Below are positions 34,714-43,164 of a stretch of DNA of 64,000 nucleotides, piece by piece. The stretch covers positions 62,001 to 126,000 of the forward strand of contig JAJCZJ010000090.1 of the NCBI GenBank assembly GCA_029262455.1, read 5' to 3'. The notes under the pieces were generated by a model, which was not told the origin of the DNA, searched no databases, and was given only the letters and a program-made list of their open reading frames with translations. Each line of letters starts with the position of its first letter. Position 1 is the stretch's first letter. The DNA is from Deltaproteobacteria bacterium (lineage in GTDB: Bacteria; Desulfobacterota; Binatia; HRBIN30; CADEER01). Position numbers and translations under genes: made by a program.

Positions 34714-34829
34714 GCGGAGGTGTCGGCTGACAACAACCCAACCCCATGGAGGGCGGAGCCTTGAGATGTTTTTTCGCGAGGGGCGGGTGTTCAATGCCCG
34801 GTGGGAATAAATTGTAACGTGGCTTGGGC

Positions 34830-35633
34830 CTAGTGGCCGCTGAACTTTGGCTCGCGGCGCTCTTTGAACGAGTTGACTCCTTCTTCGGCATCTTCGCTGG
34901 CTGCGAGGCCGCGCTGTACGCTGGTGAAGTTCGAGTAGCACGCCTCTTCGCCTTTCTCTGCGTACAATTGCGCCGAGGCTTTGGTGGCTTGGATGGCCAG
35001 TGGAGCTAGCTTGGCGATCTTTTCTGCCAACTCGATGGCGCGGTCGAGCTGGGTGCCGGCTGGGACCACTTCCTGTACCAGCCCGCAGCGGTGCGCTTCG
35101 GTGGCGTCGAATTCGTCGACCACTAATAGATGGTACATGCCGTTGCCCCAGCCTCCGCGCTCGACGAAGCGGAAAGTGGCGCCCCCGGTGGCCATGATGC
35201 CTCGTTTTGGTTCCAGTTGGGAGAACCTGCAGTCGTCAGCAGCGACGACGATATCACCGGCGAGCATCAGCTCGATGCCGGCAGTGTAGGTGATGCCGTG
35301 TGCAGCCGTCAGGATGGGCTTGGTGGAGCGCCGGCCTTCGAGTCCGAACGGGTTGACGCGATCCTCGCGCGCCAGTCGATTGCCGCCCTTCATTCGTTCG
35401 CGCCATTTCGGCAAATCGAGGCCGGCGGTGAAGTGCTTGCCGTGCCCGAAGAGGATCCCAACGCGCAACTCTGGATCGTCCTCGAGAGTCGTGTAAGCCT
35501 CTCCCAGCTCGCTCAGCATCTTTGGCGTCAGGCCGTTGTACTTTTCGGGCCGGTTGAAGCCCATCAAGTAGATGGGCCCGCGGCGCTCGGTCGACACCGA
35601 ACCGTCTGGATGCGTTTCTTGATTGGCAGTCAC
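34830..35633 (-). CDS. enoyl-CoA hydratase/isomerase (crotonase)
   Basis: A 267-residue crotonase-fold protein. The oxyanion-hole segments are visible (GHGKHFTAGLDLPKW and AAHGITYTAGIELMLAGDI). GIMATGGATFRF corresponds to the active-site loop, where the usual acidic residues appear replaced, so hydratase activity is uncertain and isomerase or hydrolase activity possible. Start is GTG 35633 because AAGGAGATCC precedes it; a longer frame to 36350 covers the heptamer repeat and other genes. It is convergent with the extended GST. Confidence 0.87.
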   Translation of the reverse strand: MTANQETHPDGSVSTERRGPIYLMGFNRPEKYNGLTPKMLSELGEAYTTLEDDPELRVGILFGHGKHFTAGLDLPKWRERMKGGNRLAREDRVNPFGLEGRRSTKPILTAAHGITYTAGIELMLAGDIVVAADDCRFSQLEPKRGIMATGGATFRFVERGGWGNGMYHLLVVDEFDATEAHRCGLVQEVVPAGTQLDRAIELAEKIAKLAPLAIQATKASAQLYAEKGEEACYSNFTSVQRGLAASEDAEEGVNSFKERREPKFSGH

Positions 35634-35653
35634 TTGGATCTCCTTGTAGGGGC

Positions 35654-35716
35654 GGGGTACGGGGTACGGGGTACGGGGTGCAGGGTACAGGGTACAGGGT
35701 ACAGGGTACGGGGTAC
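35654..35716 (+). repeat. tandem heptamer repeat (GGGGTAC/AGGGTAC), nine units
   Basis: Nine consecutive 7-bp units: three GGGGTAC, one GGGGTGC, four AGGGTAC, one GGGGTAC, with no gaps. The array sits between the divergent crotonase and LEH-type genes, 20 bp upstream of the crotonase start. Such arrays are known in several bacterial groups and are prone to slippage; each unit holds a GTAC palindrome. Confidence 0.9.
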
Positions 35717-35780
35717 GGGCCATTCTGGAATGTTTGGCCGGCTTTGGATATCCAGTTGCCAACAGAAAGTGGGTGAGCTG

Positions 35781-36152
35781 ATGGATGCCGACAAGATCGT
35801 TAGGGAATTTTGTGCTGCTTGGGGGCGATCGGATATTCAAGCCATTTTGGATGGTTTCACTGAAGATGCCGTTTACCACAACATTCCGATGGAGCCGTGC
35901 AATGGCAAGGCGGCGATTCGGGAGTTTGTCGAAGGGTTTCTCGCGACCAGCGACGGCGGAGTGAAGTTCGATATTCGGCAGCAGCTCGTGAGTGGCAACA
36001 TCGTGATGAACGAGCGTGTCGATACCCTGTCGGTCGGCGGCAAGACGGTGGAACTTCCGGTTTGCGGGGTCTTCGAGCTGACCGATGAAGGCAAGATCTC
36101 GGGTTGGCGCGACTATTTCGATATGGCGCCGTTTGCGGGCATGGCGGGCTGA
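35781..36152 (+). CDS. limonene-1,2-epoxide hydrolase-like protein (SnoaL/NTF2 fold)
   Basis: A 123-residue NTF2-fold protein. All active-site residues of the limonene-1,2-epoxide hydrolase family are in place: Tyr32-x-Asn34 (VYHNIPM), Arg79-x-Asp81 (NERVDTL) and Asp111 (WRDYFDM), with spacing close to the studied Rhodococcus enzyme. It would add water to an epoxide in one step. Start ATG 35781. Neighbours are a crotonase (divergent) and an APH-like gene (convergent), giving no operon partner. Confidence 0.85.
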   Translation: MDADKIVREFCAAWGRSDIQAILDGFTEDAVYHNIPMEPCNGKAAIREFVEGFLATSDGGVKFDIRQQLVSGNIVMNERVDTLSVGGKTVELPVCGVFELTDEGKISGWRDYFDMAPFAGMAG

Positions 36153-36187
36153 TACGGTTTGCAGTGTGTTTTGAACGGGCGCAACCG

Positions 36188-37261
36188 CTAGAGGAAGTCG
36201 CCGGCCTCCATGTCGATGGCGTGCTGGCCGTGTCGTTCGATCATGGCGCGGAACATCTGATCGCCGCGATCGTCCTGTCCGGACAGCATCGCGCCAATCA
36301 CGGTGATGAAAATCCCGTGGAGTGATCCTCGACGATATTGCTCCCAGCATTGTTCGCTGGTGAGTGCGACACCGTTGGAATGAAGTTCTCCGCGGTAGAG
36401 CTCGACTAGCTCACGCTCGTGTGCGCGGCGTTCCGCGAGGCGGAGGCCGCCGCCGACGAAGTAGGCTACATCGAATACGCCGCAGCCGTGGGAGCAGGAT
36501 TGCCAATCGACTACAGCAACTGGTGGTCCGCCGTCTTGGTTGCCGAAGAGCATGTTTTCGAGTCGATAGTCGGCATGAATCATGGTGCGCGGGCCGTCGT
36601 ATGACGTCGCGAAGGAGGCGAACGAGTCGATGAAGCGTTCGGCGATGGCGTTGGTTTCGGGCGAAATCGCCGACGCGAAGCGCTCGACAAAGCCGGGCCA
36701 CATCGTCTTCAACATCATCTGACCGAAGGTCGCTCCATCGTCGGTCGTTTTGACCACCCACTCTGCCGCTTCGATGGCGGCCGAACCGGTCAGAGGGCCG
36801 TGTAGCTTTGCGGCTTCGCGCAGTGCGATCTCAGCGACTGACGGGTCGCAGCCGGTGATTTGGTCGCCCGGCGCGGCCGGAGTCATGTCCTCCATCAGGA
36901 TCACGTAGTCGCTGCGGTTGTCGGCGACCATGGCGACGTATGCGCGCGGTGTGCGCATGGGAATCTTCGGCGCGACCTCCTGGTAGAACTGGACCTCGCG
37001 CCAATAGCTTCCCTGGGCCGCGGAGCTGTTGCGGGCGACCGGTTCGGCGGCCGGCAGTTTCGCGACGAATGATTGCGGGAGTCTCGGATCCGGCCGATCG
37101 TAGGTCACTCTGTAGCGAACGTTGTCGCCCATCTTGCCGGTGCCGATGGTCTTGCTCTCGACGGACGCGACGCGTTGCCCACTCAGCAGGCCGATCTCGT
37201 TGAGTGTCTCGGTGAGCCAATCGGCGTTGATGTCTTCAGGTTTGCTGACGAGTTGCGGCAT
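36188..37261 (-). CDS. aminoglycoside-phosphotransferase-like (APH family) protein
   Basis: A 357-residue kinase-like protein of the APH/choline-kinase fold. The catalytic motif HADYRLENMLFG (Asp and Asn) and the metal-binding VVDWQSCSHG are intact, as is an N-lobe Lys in SFVAKLP. Such proteins, when found with acyl-CoA and SDR genes, often resemble the N-terminal domain of ACAD10/11 and may phosphorylate hydroxyacyl-CoA or small-molecule hydroxyls; resistance to antibiotics is not implied. Start ATG 37261; divergent from the beta-lactamase-like gene. Confidence 0.88.
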   Translation of the reverse strand: MPQLVSKPEDINADWLTETLNEIGLLSGQRVASVESKTIGTGKMGDNVRYRVTYDRPDPRLPQSFVAKLPAAEPVARNSSAAQGSYWREVQFYQEVAPKIPMRTPRAYVAMVADNRSDYVILMEDMTPAAPGDQITGCDPSVAEIALREAAKLHGPLTGSAAIEAAEWVVKTTDDGATFGQMMLKTMWPGFVERFASAISPETNAIAERFIDSFASFATSYDGPRTMIHADYRLENMLFGNQDGGPPVAVVDWQSCSHGCGVFDVAYFVGGGLRLAERRAHERELVELYRGELHSNGVALTSEQCWEQYRRGSLHGIFITVIGAMLSGQDDRGDQMFRAMIERHGQHAIDMEAGDFL

Positions 37262-37340
37262 TGGTCGGCAACATTGCGCTACGGACGAATCCTGTCAATT
37301 GTGTCGACCTTCTGGATGAGAGAACGCCCGGGAGATTGAT

Positions 37341-38564
37341 GTGTCGCAGGTCCGCTCGAAGAGAATTCGGTACGTCTTGGCCGCTGTCGGCGTGCTGGCC
37401 TTGGTCGGAGCGGCCTACTTTGGCCCGGCGGCGCTGCGCCTGTATCGCGTCATTCATCTCTACGACGAGGATCGCATCGTCGGGAACTTTCTCGACATGG
37501 AGAAAATCTTCCCAGTGAGCACCATCAAGGCCGGGCCGAACCCTTCCACCTTCGGCCGGGCTCCCGCCGAGCTGCCTGCGACTTTTACGTATGATGGAAC
37601 CGAGCGCAGCACGGCCGAGTACCTCGACTATAGTTGGTCGACTGGGCTCTTGGTCCTGCGCGGTGGGGACGTGGTGCACGAGCAATATTGGCGTGGCCAC
37701 GAGAAGGACAACCAACATATTTCGTGGTCGGTAGCCAAGTCGTTCGTCTCCGCGCTGGTTGGAATTGCACTAAATGAGGGGAAGTTTTCCAGTATCGAGG
37801 AGCCGATCACGAAGTATCTGCCCGAGTTTGTCGGGACGGCTTACGACGGAGTGCGCATCAAGGACATTCTGCAGATGTCGTCCGGAGTTGGCTTCAATGA
37901 GGACTACGGCGACTACGATTCCGACATCAATCGTTTCGGTAGGGTGATTGCGTTTGGTGGTTCGATGGCTGAGTTTGCCGCCAGTCTGAAGCGCGCGCGA
38001 ACTCCTGGGACGTTCCATCACTACGTCAGTATCGACACCCAGGTGCTCGGAATGTTGGTGGCTCGTGTTACCGGGATGCCCCTGACCCAGTACCTCGAGG
38101 AGCGGATCTGGCGGCCTATCGGAATGGAGTACGACGCTTACTGGCTCTTGGACGAGAGCGGGATGGAGGTGGCGCTCGGTGGCCTCAATGTTACGTTGCG
38201 CGACTATGGCCGCTTCGGATTGTTGTATCTGCAGGGCGGCGAGTGGGACGGCACACAAATTGTACCGCGTGCTTGGGTGCAATCATCAGTTCGCCCCGAT
38301 GCGCCGCATTTGGAGCCAGGCGAGGATAATCCGGGCTCGTCGAACAGTTGGGGCTACGGTTATCAGTGGTGGGTCCCCGACCCCGATATGGGCGACTACG
38401 CCGCAGCCGGGATTTACAATCAGTACATCTATGTCGATCCGAAGCGCGAGGTTGTGATCGTCAAGAACTCGGCCAATCATCGCTACACGGCAGAGCGCCA
38501 GGAATCGAAGGATCTGCACATCGCGATGTTCCGCGCAATTGCGGCGTCTGTCGCCGGCGATTGA
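37341..38564 (+). CDS. class C beta-lactamase-like serine hydrolase, membrane-anchored
   Basis: A 407-residue protein with an N-terminal membrane anchor (YVLAAVGVLALVGAAYFG) and a beta-lactamase/esterase domain. The S-x-x-K motif is Ser130-Val-Ala-Lys133 (SWSVAKSF); the second motif appears as Tyr-Val-Ser (HHYVS). The family includes esterases, D-amino-acid peptidases and 6-aminohexanoate hydrolases, and resistance is not indicated. The start is GTG 37341, after GGGAG. Confidence 0.87.
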   Translation: MSQVRSKRIRYVLAAVGVLALVGAAYFGPAALRLYRVIHLYDEDRIVGNFLDMEKIFPVSTIKAGPNPSTFGRAPAELPATFTYDGTERSTAEYLDYSWSTGLLVLRGGDVVHEQYWRGHEKDNQHISWSVAKSFVSALVGIALNEGKFSSIEEPITKYLPEFVGTAYDGVRIKDILQMSSGVGFNEDYGDYDSDINRFGRVIAFGGSMAEFAASLKRARTPGTFHHYVSIDTQVLGMLVARVTGMPLTQYLEERIWRPIGMEYDAYWLLDESGMEVALGGLNVTLRDYGRFGLLYLQGGEWDGTQIVPRAWVQSSVRPDAPHLEPGEDNPGSSNSWGYGYQWWVPDPDMGDYAAAGIYNQYIYVDPKREVVIVKNSANHRYTAERQESKDLHIAMFRAIAASVAGD

Positions 38565-38648
38565 TCGCGGCAGTCGATCGGGAATAGTGTTCGAAGCGCC
38601 TGGCCGGCGCCACTTTCAAGCCCGGCTTCCAAGTTCAGGAGACAACCC

Positions 38649-39866
38649 ATGGTTCGAGCCGTAAAACTAGGAATCAAACGCCCCGCAACAAAACCGCTGT
38701 TGCCGGATCCCGAGCGCCGACGCGTCCGACACACGATCTTTTCGGTCGACGATCATTTGATGGAACCGCCGCATACTTTTGAAGGGCGAATGCCGGCGAA
38801 GTATACCGACCGGGCGCCGCGGGTCGTCGAAACCGAAGAGGGGCACCAGGTCTGGGTGATTGATGACACTCCGTACTTCCAAGTCGGCTTCATGTGCGTA
38901 GCAGGGCGGCCGCAAGAAGATCATCGCCTCGAGCCGGCGCGCTACGACGAGATGCGCAAAGGATGTTGGGATATTCACGCGCGGATCAAGGACATGGACC
39001 TCGGCGGCATCTGGGCGTCGGTCAATTTTCCTTCAGGCGTGACTGGCTTTGGCGGTACGTTGTTTTCTGAGTTTGACGACAAGGATTTTGGTCTCGCCTG
39101 TGTACGCGCCTGGAACGATTGGCTGTTCGAAGAGTGGCACGGATCCTATCCGGATCGCATCGTGCCGCTGGGGATCACTTTTCTGACCGATCCGCAGATT
39201 GGAGCGGATGAGATCCGCCGCAACGCGAAACGTGGGTTCACTGCGGTCACAATGCCGGAACAACCACACCGGCAGGGTTTGCCGCCGATCTTCGACGAGT
39301 ACTGGGAACCCATCATCCGCGCCTGCGCCGAAACAGAGACGGTGATGAATCTGCACGTCGGTTCCTCAGGGTTTCCGGATATGCCGCCAGGGGCTCCGAT
39401 GATGGAGCTCGGCGCGACGTTGTTTCAGTCGATGGCGTTCGATTCCTGTGCCGAGTGGCTGTGGAGCGGCTGGCCGGCGCGGTACCCGGAACTCAAGATT
39501 GCGATGTCTGAGGGAGGCATTGCGTGGGTGGCTGGATTGATCGACCGCCTCGACAATCTCATGGCTCGTTCTGGATACGGATCGGGATGGCCGGACAAGA
39601 AAGTCGGTCCGTCGGATTGTCTGCGACGAAATTTTTGGTTCTGCATGATCGACGATCCATCGACCATCTCGACCAAGGACGCGATCGGCGTCGAGAATAT
39701 CCTCTTCGAGTCCGACTACCCGCACGGCGACGGCACCTGGCCAGACACCCAGGATGTAATGGAAAAACTAATCGGGCATCTGTCCGAGAAGGAAATTCGC
39801 ATGATCGGATACGAGAACGCAGCCGAACTCTACCGCCACCCGGTGTCGGAGGGCTTGCGACCGTAG
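38649..39866 (+). CDS. amidohydrolase family 2 protein
   Basis: A 405-residue metal-dependent hydrolase of the amidohydrolase-2 type. Expected features: an N-terminal motif (SVDDHLMEPP) where the first metal ligands are Asp/His rather than HxH, a central His (NLHVGSSG) and a late Asp (LFESDYPHGDGTWP). Members decarboxylate or hydrolyse aromatic and other carboxylates. Start ATG 38649 follows AGGAGA. It is followed by the toxin-antitoxin pair. Confidence 0.9.
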   Translation: MVRAVKLGIKRPATKPLLPDPERRRVRHTIFSVDDHLMEPPHTFEGRMPAKYTDRAPRVVETEEGHQVWVIDDTPYFQVGFMCVAGRPQEDHRLEPARYDEMRKGCWDIHARIKDMDLGGIWASVNFPSGVTGFGGTLFSEFDDKDFGLACVRAWNDWLFEEWHGSYPDRIVPLGITFLTDPQIGADEIRRNAKRGFTAVTMPEQPHRQGLPPIFDEYWEPIIRACAETETVMNLHVGSSGFPDMPPGAPMMELGATLFQSMAFDSCAEWLWSGWPARYPELKIAMSEGGIAWVAGLIDRLDNLMARSGYGSGWPDKKVGPSDCLRRNFWFCMIDDPSTISTKDAIGVENILFESDYPHGDGTWPDTQDVMEKLIGHLSEKEIRMIGYENAAELYRHPVSEGLRP

Positions 39867-39889
39867 CCGGACGGATGATCGGAGTTGTG

Positions 39890-39908
39890 AGCATGCCACA
39901 AGCATGCT
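39890..39908. promoter_or_regulatory. perfect inverted repeat just upstream of vapB (operator candidate)
   Basis: AGCATGC and GCATGCT form perfect 7-bp arms around CACAA, ending 11 bp before the antitoxin ATG. Antitoxins of this type bind such repeats to repress their own operon; the position fits an operator, but that is inference. Confidence 0.55.
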
Positions 39909-39919
39909 AATGGGATGCC

Positions 39920-40147
39920 ATGGCGAACCTTCAGGTCAAGGATGTTCCGGCTGAGTTGCATCGTCGCTTGCGGAGCAGCGCAAAACGCCGGGGGACGACG
40001 ATTCGCGAGTTGGTGCTGGATGCGGTGCGCCGAGAGCTCGACCATGAGCACTTTCTGCGCAGGCTCGCCGATCGTGAGCCTGTAGATCTGGGCGGTTCGG
40101 CGGCGGATCTGCTCGTGGCCGAACGGGCTGGACGGGACTCGGGTTGA
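39920..40147 (+). CDS. vapB: antitoxin, FitA/VapB-type ribbon-helix-helix
   Basis: A 75-residue antitoxin. The N-terminal MANLQVKDVPAELHRRL pattern with RRGTTIRELVLDAVRREL fits a ribbon-helix-helix DNA-binding domain, followed by a toxin-binding tail. It overlaps the PIN toxin start by four bases (TTGA), the usual antitoxin-first arrangement. The palindrome at 39890-39908 is a likely target. Confidence 0.9.
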   Translation: MANLQVKDVPAELHRRLRSSAKRRGTTIRELVLDAVRRELDHEHFLRRLADREPVDLGGSAADLLVAERAGRDSG

Positions 40148-40539
40148 TCGTCGTTGTCGACGCAAGTGTTGCAGTCGAGTACTTGCTGCGAACCGAATTG
40201 GGTCGGTCCTGTGCACCGCGACTCGATCATGCCAACCTCGTTGCTCCCGACTTGCTCGACTCTGAAGTGCTGTCTGCACTTCGCCACGCAGTAGGGCACG
40301 GGCGGCTCGGCGTCAGGAGAGCCGAGGAGGCTCTGGCCGATCTGGTTGAGTGGCCGGTGCGCCGAATCCCGAGCCGCGACCTGGTTCGCGACGCGTGGCG
40401 CTTTCGTCAGAATGCCAGCGGCTATGATTCAATGTACCTGGCGGTCGCTTGGCGCTTCGAGTCGCCTCTAGTGACCGCCGACGGTCCACTATCCCGTGCT
40501 CCCTCGATGGGAGTCCTGATAGAGAATGTCCGGATCTGA
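40144..40539 (+). CDS. vapC: PIN-domain ribonuclease toxin VapC
   Basis: A 131-residue PIN-domain protein, predicted Mg-dependent RNase. The acidic active-site residues are Asp6 (VVVDASVAVEYLL), Glu41 (LLDSEVLSAL), Asp95 (SGYDSMYLAVA) and Asp113 (VTADGPL). Start is TTG 40144 overlapping the antitoxin stop. Toxin activity is inferred from the family. It converges on the TonB receptor gene with a 20-bp gap. Confidence 0.9.
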   Translation: MIVVVDASVAVEYLLRTELGRSCAPRLDHANLVAPDLLDSEVLSALRHAVGHGRLGVRRAEEALADLVEWPVRRIPSRDLVRDAWRFRQNASGYDSMYLAVAWRFESPLVTADGPLSRAPSMGVLIENVRI

Positions 40540-40559
40540 TCGATTGCAGCTCAAGGTGC

Positions 40560-43025
40560 TCAGAAACTCTGGCTGATTTCGACGCCCCACCAGCGCGGGG
40601 GTTGGTAGTACTTTCCGACCACGAGTGTTGCGCGTGGGCCGAGAGCGATCGAATCGCGGAAGTACTCCTCGTCGGTCACGTTGTTCACGAACAACGCAAG
40701 ACTCGTCTTGTCGTTGTTGAATGCGTAGGTCGAGCGAAGATTGAGCAAGTGGAACTTGGGTTGGATGAGCTCCGGAAGCTCGATCGCCCAGTTGGTCGTC
40801 CGGCTCTGCCAGGACCAATCGAGGCGTGGCGTGAAACTTCCGTCGGTCCACGCGGGGCCGAGGTCGGCGATTTCGAACGAGTATTGTGCTCCCAGGTGTG
40901 TTTGCCACTCTGGAAGAAAGTTGAACCGCTGGCCGGCCCGGTTGATGAGTTCGTCTGTACGCGAGTGTCTGGTATTTGCGAAGTCGTCGTAAACTGCGTC
41001 GAGGTACCCTGCCGAAGCTCGTACGGCCATCTGCGGCAGGGGCTGGGCAAGTAGCTCGATTTCGAATCCCTGAGCGGTCGATTGGCCGGCATTGGTCGTC
41101 AGGATATCGAAAACCGGGGCAGCGCAGGTGTCGCATGGAATCACTTGCGGAATCTGCTGATCGCTGCGTTGGTGGCGGAAGTAGGCGGCACTCAACGAGA
41201 GTCGGTGATCGAAGAGAAGGCTCTTCACGCCCCACTCCAGGGACTCGATTGTCTCCGGCTTGAATGGGATGCGAAGGGCGTCGGTGGTGAAGCGCGCATC
41301 GCCATTGAAGCCGCCGCCGCGGAAGCCTTCGCTGTAGGTGAAGTATCCCATGAGGTGTTCGACCTCGACCACTTCCAGCCACGAGTCCGGTACTGTGAGG
41401 GAGAGGGTGCCCATCGGCGAGGCGTCAGTGAAGATCTCGGACTCACTGAAGTTGACGGGAAGCGGATCTCCGGAGAGGGGATTGCCCTCCTCGACCTCAC
41501 CGTTCGGCTGGCGCAGTATACGGGAGAGTCCCTTCTTTTCCTGGGTGTAGCGAATGCCTCCGGTAAGGCTCAGCCATTCCCAGGGAGTGAAGGTGGCTTG
41601 GCTGTACACCGCCCAGTCCCAATTGCTCGTTTTCACGTCGCCCCGGCTCAGACCGAGACCCAGCGGCGGCTCAGAAACCAATGTTCCAGGGAGGAGGCTT
41701 ACGCCAAAGTTGTTCTCGGCGTTTTCCCAATAACCAAAGACGCCGCCGACGACCTGAATCCGGTCATCGGCTGCCGACATGTTGACCTGCATCTCCTGCT
41801 GAATCTGGCGTTGCTCGCCGGGCGCGCCGCCGATGTCGACGACCTCGCCCGCTCGCGGTCCGGTCCCGGTGACCAGATTCGGTCCGCCTCCGGCCGTAGA
41901 GGCAGTGAAAAGCGGGAAGGGGGTTTGATCCAAATCGGTGCGTCCGCGTGGCCGTTGCTCGCGCCAACCCGATCGGAGCATGACGCTGACGTCTTCGAAA
42001 ATCAGCAAGTTTCCGACGTCCCAGTTGAGGATCCCCCAGGTGCCGTAGCTCGAGATGTCGAAGAATCCGTGGTCATCCGATTCGACGCGAAACGGCGTGG
42101 TGGCGTTGCATCGGTCGCGGTACTCGTCGCGCGAGGATCCATTTGCCGTGAGAATCTGATCGATGGAACCCAGGATCAGTCCGAACGCGGTATCCACCGC
42201 TTCTGGCTCGATGTAGATGCACTTGGCCCCCAAGCCTCTGGTATGGCTCTTGGACCACATGCCGCTGACGTCGATGGTAACGTCGTCGCTCGCCAGGAAT
42301 CGCAGGGACCCCAAGAAGTTGATCGAGTTGCGGTCAGCGACGTCCTCGTCTCGAAAGGAGTTGTAGACGTATCCGTCGTGGTTGAAGCTGGCGAACGTGA
42401 AACGTCCGAAGAGCCGATCTTCGAGAGTTTCCAGGCCGAACGCAATTGGCAGGTTCAGCGTCGCTTTGGTGTCGATTTGGTTGTAGCTGCCGGCGCGTAT
42501 GAACAGCGACGACGAAAACTCGTTCTGTGGCTTGATCGTCGTAATGTTGATGGCGCCGCCGAGAGTATTCTTTCCAAACAGAGTGCCTTGCGGGCCACGC
42601 AGGACCTCGACTCCCGCTGTGTCGACGATGTCGAGAATGGTGCCAGGGTTGCGGGCCAGATAGATGCCGTCGACATAAACGCCGACGCCTTGGTCGAAGT
42701 GGATGCTGGGGAAGTTCCCGACCCCGCGCATATTGAAGGATGCGGTTTGGCCGTTGGCGCCGCGCAGCATCGTTAGATTCGGAACCATCGTTTGGATCTG
42801 ATCGATGCTGGTCGTGCCGGTGACGCTGAGTTGATCTGCATTGAAGGCTGTTACTGAGACGGGTGTTTCCTCGAGCAGCTCGGCTCTTTTGCGAGCGTAT
42901 ACGACGATCTCGTCGACCGCCCCGACGCGTTTCGCTTTCGACTCTTGCGCCGGCGACATCGCCGGAACTAGTGCGATGATTGCGACGAGGATGACGACTG
43001 CCCTGATGCCTGCTGGATTGATCAA
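40560..43025 (-). CDS. TonB-dependent outer-membrane receptor
   Basis: An 821-residue outer-membrane receptor with signal peptide (RAVVILVAIIALVPAMSPAQ), an N-terminal TonB-box-like segment (DEIVVYARKRAELLEETPVS), a plug domain (MVPNLTMLRGANGQ, EVLRGPQGTLFGKNTLGGAINI) and a beta barrel ending in Phe (VEISQSF). The plug sequence belongs to the broad class of carbohydrate, sterol or xenobiotic receptors; substrate not determined. I prefer TTG 43025, after GGGGGGAG, over the GTG at 43061, which has no such site. The divergent neighbour is a Baeyer-Villiger monooxygenase, suggesting uptake coupled to oxidation. Confidence 0.9.
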   Translation of the reverse strand: MINPAGIRAVVILVAIIALVPAMSPAQESKAKRVGAVDEIVVYARKRAELLEETPVSVTAFNADQLSVTGTTSIDQIQTMVPNLTMLRGANGQTASFNMRGVGNFPSIHFDQGVGVYVDGIYLARNPGTILDIVDTAGVEVLRGPQGTLFGKNTLGGAINITTIKPQNEFSSSLFIRAGSYNQIDTKATLNLPIAFGLETLEDRLFGRFTFASFNHDGYVYNSFRDEDVADRNSINFLGSLRFLASDDVTIDVSGMWSKSHTRGLGAKCIYIEPEAVDTAFGLILGSIDQILTANGSSRDEYRDRCNATTPFRVESDDHGFFDISSYGTWGILNWDVGNLLIFEDVSVMLRSGWREQRPRGRTDLDQTPFPLFTASTAGGGPNLVTGTGPRAGEVVDIGGAPGEQRQIQQEMQVNMSAADDRIQVVGGVFGYWENAENNFGVSLLPGTLVSEPPLGLGLSRGDVKTSNWDWAVYSQATFTPWEWLSLTGGIRYTQEKKGLSRILRQPNGEVEEGNPLSGDPLPVNFSESEIFTDASPMGTLSLTVPDSWLEVVEVEHLMGYFTYSEGFRGGGFNGDARFTTDALRIPFKPETIESLEWGVKSLLFDHRLSLSAAYFRHQRSDQQIPQVIPCDTCAAPVFDILTTNAGQSTAQGFEIELLAQPLPQMAVRASAGYLDAVYDDFANTRHSRTDELINRAGQRFNFLPEWQTHLGAQYSFEIADLGPAWTDGSFTPRLDWSWQSRTTNWAIELPELIQPKFHLLNLRSTYAFNNDKTSLALFVNNVTDEEYFRDSIALGPRATLVVGKYYQPPRWWGVEISQSF

Positions 43026-43070
43026 CTTGTTCTCCCCCCGGACTTGGCTTGTTTGGTGCACTGTCGCTAA

Positions 43071-43102
43071 CTTGATTGACCTAGTCGGCCAATTTGATCA
43101 AG
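43071..43102. promoter_or_regulatory. nested palindrome in the TonB receptor/BVMO divergent region
   Basis: Outer arms CTTGAT (43071-43076) and ATCAAG (43097-43102) enclose a second inverted repeat, TTGACC and GGCCAA, at 43076-43092 around TAGTC. The site lies between the divergent starts at 43025 and 43165. A TetR-type regulator site is plausible, but no regulator gene is adjacent. Confidence 0.45.
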
Positions 43103-43164
43103 GTTTGCGAGATGTTCTGTGTTTACTCTCGGTTGAGCAGCCCTATGACCGAAGGATCGGTTTT

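Noticed and set aside
34830-36350. A minus-strand frame of 506 codons across the crotonase and beyond
   Set aside because: Only 34830-35633 is crotonase; the rest covers the heptamer repeat and the opposite-strand epoxide hydrolase gene with no family sequence.
36188-38564. Antibiotic-resistance pair (APH-like and beta-lactamase-like)
   Set aside because: Both belong to broad families dominated by housekeeping or catabolic members; motifs alone do not imply resistance.
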